A DNA stretch of 50,064 bases, from IMG/VR virus record IMGVR_UViG_3300013307_000008, positions 1-50,064 of that record; one strand, written 5' to 3'. How positions within the stretch are numbered: position 1 is the stretch's first letter; each line of letters starts with the position of its first letter. This DNA comes from a virus. The notes under the pieces were generated by a model. That model did not search any database and was not told the origin of the DNA. It was given only the letters and a program-made list of their open reading frames with translations. The position numbers and the translations under genes are program-made. Of this stretch, positions 45,906 through 50,064 are shown piece by piece.

Positions 45906-46600
45906 CAGAGAGTACCCCAAGTCTTCGCAATGCGTTCCTGCAGCCACTCCAGGAACACCTCAGTGATGTCGTCCTCATCCTCATCCTGAAACAGAGCGAA
46001 GGGACGAGCAGGGATAGCTGCAGCTCCAGCCGTCTTGATGGTCGTACCAGTGCGCATCGCGTTCTTCTGCTCATCGATGATGCTGCGGAACGCTGCGCTA
46101 GCATCTCCGCCATGCTGCTTGATGCGAGCAGACATCGACCCACCATCGTAGCCTGCCTGGTGGATTGCACCGTACCAGACAGACTGAGGCAGATCGAGGA
46201 TGAGGGCACTGGTGCGAGTGATGCGCCAGATGTTGAGCTGTCCCATGACGCGACGAAGTGCACCAGTGAGAACGAGGATGCCTGAGCCATTCCGACCGAG
46301 ACGCTGTCTGACTTCGAGAGTTGCGTCTGAGAGAGGCTCCCAGGAATCAGGGCGTCCGCCAGCATCGAAGTTCTTCCGGAAGCTCGGACCCATCACTCGC
46401 TTCACCGAACGCGTTAGCGGCTCGCGAAAGGAACGAATGTCCATCCCGAGCTTGTCGATGCGTGCTGCTGTGATAGCGATGGAGGGAACGAAGGTCATCG
46501 AGACACCGACACTTGCAGGTGTCAGACCACTGCGCATTCCCAGCTTGCCGATGACAGCGCGGTACGTTGCACTGCTTCCAGGCACGTCGGTAGTGACCAT
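45905..46600 (-). CDS. Phage virion morphogenesis protein (Mu gpG-like)
   Basis: The 231-aa protein matches the morphogenesis family of Mu: 'FDAGGRPDSWEPLSDATLE' (residues that include G..W.pL...T), ILVLTGALRRVM, a QAGYDGG segment and 'IPARPFALFQDEDEDDITEV' near the C-terminus. Members act at the head-tail joint. It agrees with the Mu-type portal and protease. The ATG overlaps the previous stop by one base. Confidence 0.82.
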   Translation of the reverse strand: MVTTDVPGSSATYRAVIGKLGMRSGLTPASVGVSMTFVPSIAITAARIDKLGMDIRSFREPLTRSVKRVMGPSFRKNFDAGGRPDSWEPLSDATLEVRQRLGRNGSGILVLTGALRRVMGQLNIWRITRTSALILDLPQSVWYGAIHQAGYDGGSMSARIKQHGGDASAAFRSIIDEQKNAMRTGTTIKTAGAAAIPARPFALFQDEDEDDITEVFLEWLQERIAKTWGTL

Positions 46601-47055
46601 TACCAGATCACTCCCATCGTGAAGACCGGTCCCCCCAGACTCCTGTCATCAGCCGTAGGCGACATGGCAGAAGAGGTGTCTGTGGGGTAGAACGCAGGCG
46701 ATGTGTCAAACGTCGTCTGACCACTAACAAGGTCCGTGAGCGGGATAGCACCAGAGATGATGCCATCGATCAGCGTCTCGGACATTCCAAGAAGTCGGAG
46801 GGCGTAGTCATTCTCGCCTGCGTCAGCAGCGTAGGCACGACTGATCTGCCAACTGACGTACTGCATTGCAATGATCTTGCGAACGAGCGAAGGGGTAGAG
46901 GTGGAAGTAGTCCAGACCGTAGTGTCGTATGACGCCGCGAGTCGTGCGAGAACCTGCGTCGAAACGCTGGCCTCGAGGTCAGCATCGATGTCCAGAATGT
47001 TCAACTTGGACTGCTCAGCCCAAGCCTGCGCCTCTGCGACCTCGATGTACACCAT
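46600..47055 (-). CDS. Head-tail connector protein (DUF1320-like)
   Basis: The 151-aa helical protein (ATG 47055, GGAGGAGGTGG upstream) has a pattern like Mu gp36/DUF1320 connectors: 'DLEASVSTQVLARLAASYDT', then 'VRKIIAMQYVSWQISRAYA'. It lies between the capsid and the morphogenesis protein. Confidence 0.68.
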   Translation of the reverse strand: MVYIEVAEAQAWAEQSKLNILDIDADLEASVSTQVLARLAASYDTTVWTTSTSTPSLVRKIIAMQYVSWQISRAYAADAGENDYALRLLGMSETLIDGIISGAIPLTDLVSGQTTFDTSPAFYPTDTSSAMSPTADDRSLGGPVFTMGVIW

Positions 47056-47076
47056 GACTACTTCCACCTCCTCCCG

Positions 47077-47385
47077 TTACTTCTTGGCGTCGGCACCTGC
47101 AGTGTCGCTACCACCGGTAGCAGGATGCCCGGGCTCCGGCTCCTTGCCGTCATCCTTCTTCGCAGCCTCCAGCTGAGCCTCCAGCTCTTCGACTCGAGCC
47201 TGCAGAGCGTCACGCTCGTCGACCAGACCGCTCGCGGCCTCAGGCGGAGAGCCGATAGCTCCAGCCTCACGGAGCTCGTCGAGCGTCTCCTTCGGCAGAC
47301 CCTTGACGGTCTCGCCCTCCTCGATGACGACTCGCTCACCATCGTCCTTGCCGTAGACGATGCGAGTCAGTGCAACAGTAGCCAT
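47077..47385 (-). CDS. Small head-region protein with coiled coil, unknown function
   Basis: From ATG 47385 (GAGAGGGG upstream): a 102-aa product with an N-terminal beta domain (VVIEEGETVKGLPKETLDEL), a coiled coil (DERDALQARVEELEAQLEAA) and a disordered Gly/Ser/Asp tail. It is encoded right after the capsid protein, where head completion proteins are usual. Confidence 0.65.
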   Translation of the reverse strand: MATVALTRIVYGKDDGERVVIEEGETVKGLPKETLDELREAGAIGSPPEAASGLVDERDALQARVEELEAQLEAAKKDDGKEPEPGHPATGGSDTAGADAKK

Positions 47386-47399
47386 GTTCTTCACCCCTC

Positions 47400-48416
47400 T
47401 CAGGCGATGACGTTCTTCATGAGGTACCCGGTGACGGACTTGCCGAAGTCACCAGAGGCTGGGTTGATCTCGACGCCGACCATCTTGAGGTCGTAGCGGC
47501 GAGACACCCGGATGAGGTCGCTCTTGCGCTTGTCCTCGCGCCAGCGGTCCGTGACCTGAGGCTGCGTACCACCGTAGCCCCAGACGAACTCGTACGCGAA
47601 GGCAGGCGTGCGAAGACCAGCACGCGGAGGCACCCAGGCAAGCACGACATCCTTGCCCCACAGGTAGCTCGCAGTGACAGCGTTGCCGGCGATGCCAGAA
47701 GCCTGACCAGCAGTGACAGTGCCGTAGGCGACGCCAGGCACGATCACTCGCTGCAGACCCAGCACAGCTGCGATGATCTCGGGCGTCAGAATCGCACGCT
47801 CCGAGTACTTGATGCGCTCGATGATGTCCGGGTGGTCCTCCAGCGTCGACATCACCAGGTAGGGGATGACGGCGAGGTTGGGCTCCATGAACACCTTGGC
47901 GTGAATCGCACGAACGCCAGCCCTGAAGTCCAGGATCGGGTTGGAGTTCGCGTAGTCACTCCACTGAGCGGTACCACTGAGCGTCGTGCTGAGCCCAGTG
48001 GCGTAGTTGGCCGTGTTGGTGACCATGTTCTTCATCGCCAGCTCGCGGCCGAGGGCGATCTTGCTCGTGACCAGCTCGGTGGCGTCACGGTCAGGAGAGA
48101 ACGCGTTGTCGACGTTCTCACGCTCCTCATCCGTCACAGCCATCTGGAGCGAGTGCTCCTGAGCGTAGTACGTGTCGGTCGAGACCTGGAATCCAGGAAT
48201 CTCGTTCGCCTCGGTACCCGGAGCACGAAGGTCGCCAGCCTCAGCAACCCAAGCCTCCCGGCCGAACACGTAGTACTTGTCGGACTGCTTGCGCACCGTC
48301 ACCGTAGGGAAGAGGGCGTCGCCAACGAGTCCTGCGTTCGGCCAGTCGACACTGATCTGAGTAAGAACCTGATCGATGTGGACCTGTCCCGAGCCTGTCG
48401 GACTGTAGACTGCCAT
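47400..48416 (-). CDS. Major capsid protein
   Basis: The 338-aa product has the layout of Mu/lambda-E-type capsid proteins with the HK97 fold: N-arm 'VHIDQVLTQISVDWPNAGLV', the spine and P domain 'LVMSTLEDHPDIIERIKYSE' and 'LTPEIIAAVLGLQRVIVPG', and the end 'YDLKMVGVEINPASGDFGK'. It sits after the decoration protein and has a strong GGGAGGTG site. There is no protease domain. Confidence 0.9.
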   Translation of the reverse strand: MAVYSPTGSGQVHIDQVLTQISVDWPNAGLVGDALFPTVTVRKQSDKYYVFGREAWVAEAGDLRAPGTEANEIPGFQVSTDTYYAQEHSLQMAVTDEERENVDNAFSPDRDATELVTSKIALGRELAMKNMVTNTANYATGLSTTLSGTAQWSDYANSNPILDFRAGVRAIHAKVFMEPNLAVIPYLVMSTLEDHPDIIERIKYSERAILTPEIIAAVLGLQRVIVPGVAYGTVTAGQASGIAGNAVTASYLWGKDVVLAWVPPRAGLRTPAFAYEFVWGYGGTQPQVTDRWREDKRKSDLIRVSRRYDLKMVGVEINPASGDFGKSVTGYLMKNVIA

Positions 48417-48434
48417 GTTCAGTTCACCTCCCTA

Positions 48435-48857
48435 TCAGTAGGTAGCGCCCGGCGTGAGCAGGACGTCGATGTGCTGACCCGCAGCGGTTGCCGCGTTCAG
48501 TGCTCGCCCGAAGACACGAGCTGGCTGTGCACCCGCTGCAGCGCGCGCTGAAGGCACTGCACGCGAAGAGGCATCCGACACCAGTCGGTCACCCATCGCG
48601 ATGGCAGCGCCAGCGATGACGCGCGAGATGCCGAGGAGGCGGATGTCGACGACGACCTTGCCGGTCGCCACCTTCGTGGCATCCACGTTCTCCTGGCACA
48701 CACCGAGCACATCGTCAGTGCCTGCTGTGGCCTTGGCGACGCTGTCACCCGAGAAGTTGGTCGTTGCCTGCTTGACCAGCTCTCCCAGGTTGTACGCCAC
48801 CGAGCCGCCCGTGGCAAGGAAGCCCTTGTCGAGGACGTAGTTCGGTCCGGAACCCAT
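48435..48857 (-). CDS. Capsid decoration protein (DUF2190-like)
   Basis: The 140-aa product is small, Ala/Val/Gly-rich and beta-structured: NYVLDKGFLATGGSVAYNLG, 'LGVCQENVDATKVATGKVVV', then 'VIAGAAIAMGDRLVSDASSR'. This matches DUF2190-type capsid cement or head fibre proteins, and it lies between protease and capsid genes, their usual site. Confidence 0.78.
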   Translation of the reverse strand: MGSGPNYVLDKGFLATGGSVAYNLGELVKQATTNFSGDSVAKATAGTDDVLGVCQENVDATKVATGKVVVDIRLLGISRVIAGAAIAMGDRLVSDASSRAVPSARAAAGAQPARVFGRALNAATAAGQHIDVLLTPGATY

Positions 48858-48872
48858 GTTGGTACTCCCTTC

Positions 48873-50048
48873 TCACTCGACGCCGGCGAAGCTGGCCTGG
48901 CGGTACTCCTCGAACAGCTGAGGCTGCTCGCTGGTGATCTTGCTGACAGCGTCGGCGTAGCCGAGGTTGTCGGTCTTCTGGACGCGAGCGATCTCGTCCG
49001 TGAAGCGCTTGACGGCGTCCGCACCCGGGAGCTCCGAGGTACGAGCGAGCTCGCCCAGCTGAACGAAGCCCGTCTCCGCCAGCTTCTGGAACGCTGCGTA
49101 GACGTTGTCGGCCTGAGCCTTGGGCAGCTCGTTCAGCGACTTGGTGAGCAGCTCCTTGACCGAGGGCGGGAAGTCGACCTTCTTCGCCTTCGCGGTCTCG
49201 GACAGCTGCACGATTCGGCCGTTCGTCTCGGCCAGGCGAAGCGCGACTGCGCTCTCGATCGCCTGCTGACGAGTCTCGGACAGCTGACGTGCGAGCTCCT
49301 TGACGATAGGATCGTTGGAGTTCTCAGCCAGCTTGATGATGTCGGCACCAGACTCGGTAGCAGCCACCTTGGTGGGCTCCGTCGTGGGCTCCGTCTTGAC
49401 CTCCGGCTTGGTCTCCGGCGGGTCGGTCTTGTCGTCCGTTGGGTCCTTCGGCTTGAGCGCGTCAGCGAGCTTGGTGTTGACCTGCTCGTCGGTCGCGTCC
49501 TCCGGAAGACCCAGAAGCTTGCGAAGCTCCTTGGGGTCCATGCTGCCTCCTTCGGCAGGTCGTTCGTCGTGCGCGACGGCGTCGAGCTCCGACATGTTGA
49601 TAGGAAGAATGTCCTTGAGGAAAGGACGATTGGTGATACCGCCTCCGAAGAGGACGTCCTGGAACTTCTGCCGCGTCTTCGGGTGCTCCCACTCGTCGAC
49701 GAACTCGGGCGAGAAGTATCGGTACGCCTTGTTCTTGATCTTGCTGTAGGCGTCCTTGGTCCACTCGACAAGAACCCAGAGGCCGTCGCTGCGAGCCTGA
49801 GCATCGCGAATCCATCCAGCGGCCTCGCCGGTCTGTGCCTTGTGGTCGTAGTCGATGTCCAGATCCTGCTCGCGCACCTTTGAGACGACGTTGGCAGCGA
49901 AGCGCTTGACGCGATCTGGCGTGATCGAAATGGTCCCATGTACTGGGTGCTCATACTCGCCCAGCGGCATGGCCTGGATCCAGGTGCTCATCGAGTCGTC
50001 AAGCTTCACTGACTGCAGGTCGACCCAGTACCCGGCCTTCATTACCAT
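48873..50048 (-). CDS. Mu I-like prohead protease with scaffold tail
   Basis: The 391-aa protein is the prohead protease and scaffold in one chain. The protease part (1 to about 160) shows the Mu gpI features: DIDYDHKA (candidate catalytic His69), AAGWI, GLWVLVEWT, YRYFSPEF (candidate Ser113) and GITNRPF. The rest (about 165-391) is acidic, Pro/Thr/Lys-rich and then coiled coil, as expected for scaffold removed after assembly. GGAGGTGCGAG precedes ATG 50048; ATG 50042 is an alternative. The window ends 16 bp upstream of it. Confidence 0.88.
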   Translation of the reverse strand: MVMKAGYWVDLQSVKLDDSMSTWIQAMPLGEYEHPVHGTISITPDRVKRFAANVVSKVREQDLDIDYDHKAQTGEAAGWIRDAQARSDGLWVLVEWTKDAYSKIKNKAYRYFSPEFVDEWEHPKTRQKFQDVLFGGGITNRPFLKDILPINMSELDAVAHDERPAEGGSMDPKELRKLLGLPEDATDEQVNTKLADALKPKDPTDDKTDPPETKPEVKTEPTTEPTKVAATESGADIIKLAENSNDPIVKELARQLSETRQQAIESAVALRLAETNGRIVQLSETAKAKKVDFPPSVKELLTKSLNELPKAQADNVYAAFQKLAETGFVQLGELARTSELPGADAVKRFTDEIARVQKTDNLGYADAVSKITSEQPQLFEEYRQASFAGVE

Positions 50049-50064
50049 CTCGCACCTCCTCCTC
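49942..50064. repeat. Terminal direct repeat, right copy
   Basis: Identical over 123 bases to positions 1-123; see the left copy. Removing one copy gives a circular unique length of 49941 bp. Confidence 0.95.

Noticed and set aside
1-50064. Integrase, CRISPR array, insertion sequence or rRNA
   Set aside because: No tyrosine or serine integrase motifs, no regularly spaced repeats, no transposase frames and no rRNA-like sequence were seen on either strand.

Overview
The window is one essentially complete genome of a dsDNA tailed phage with siphovirus morphology (HK97-type terminase and portal, tail tube, tape measure, frameshifted tail chaperones, distal tail protein). Bases 1-123 are repeated exactly at 49942-50064, so this is a circular assembly with a unique length of 49941 bp, and the join falls inside the capsid protease gene. 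I see no integrase, no partition genes and no recognisable lysogeny repressor, so a virulent life style is the simplest reading. Moderately GC-rich DNA, strong AGGAGG ribosome binding sites, consensus sigma70-type promoters, the start of the tail fibre and the amidase plus peptidoglycan-binding endolysin suggest an actinobacterial or similar Gram-positive host. This host call is an inference.

Layout. The late genes lie on the minus strand and are read leftward from about 7.6 kb, through the artificial ends, to 35.1 kb. In reading order they are: fibre, beta-helix spike-like protein and PKD protein; small and large terminase; Mu gp29-like portal; two membrane proteins; Mu I-like protease/scaffold; DUF2190-like decoration protein; major capsid protein; connectors; tail tube; chaperones G and GT; tape measure; distal tail protein; tail tip; S74 tail protein; endolysin; holin-like protein. 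The early and middle genes lie on the plus strand from 7.8 to 35.05 kb. The two transcription units converge on a perfect 15-bp stem terminator at 35058-35105.

The early region (7.8-15 kb) consists of small modules, most with their own consensus promoter. Four of these modules carry related small helix-turn-helix proteins that share a PQ(M/L)xYxY motif. An AT-rich stretch with AATTGAGG repeats in direct and inverted order (8.82-8.95 kb) is the best origin candidate. The middle region (15-26.8 kb) holds many short translationally coupled genes, an SNF2-type helicase, a secreted PIG-L/LmbE-type deacetylase, a RecB/Cas4-like nuclease, a Sak4-like recombinase, an SSB-like protein and a primase-helicase.

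The most interesting part is 26.8-31.6 kb: queC, queD, queE, folE and a phage-type dpdA (TGT-like transglycosylase). This is a complete GTP-to-preQ0-to-DNA route, interleaved with nucleotide-associated genes (a DUF1599-like protein, a MazG-like protein and a second possible MazG-like protein). dpdA overlaps a DNA polymerase I that carries its own N-terminal uracil-DNA glycosylase domain. No queF was found, so the predicted product is phage DNA carrying 7-cyano-7-deazaguanine (dPreQ0) or a close derivative, which would be expected to resist host restriction. Other unexplained signals are a 16-bp element (GTCTAATAGAnGTCTA) in three intergenic gaps, a structured leader before the primase-helicase, and tRNA-like T-arm sequences in gaps.
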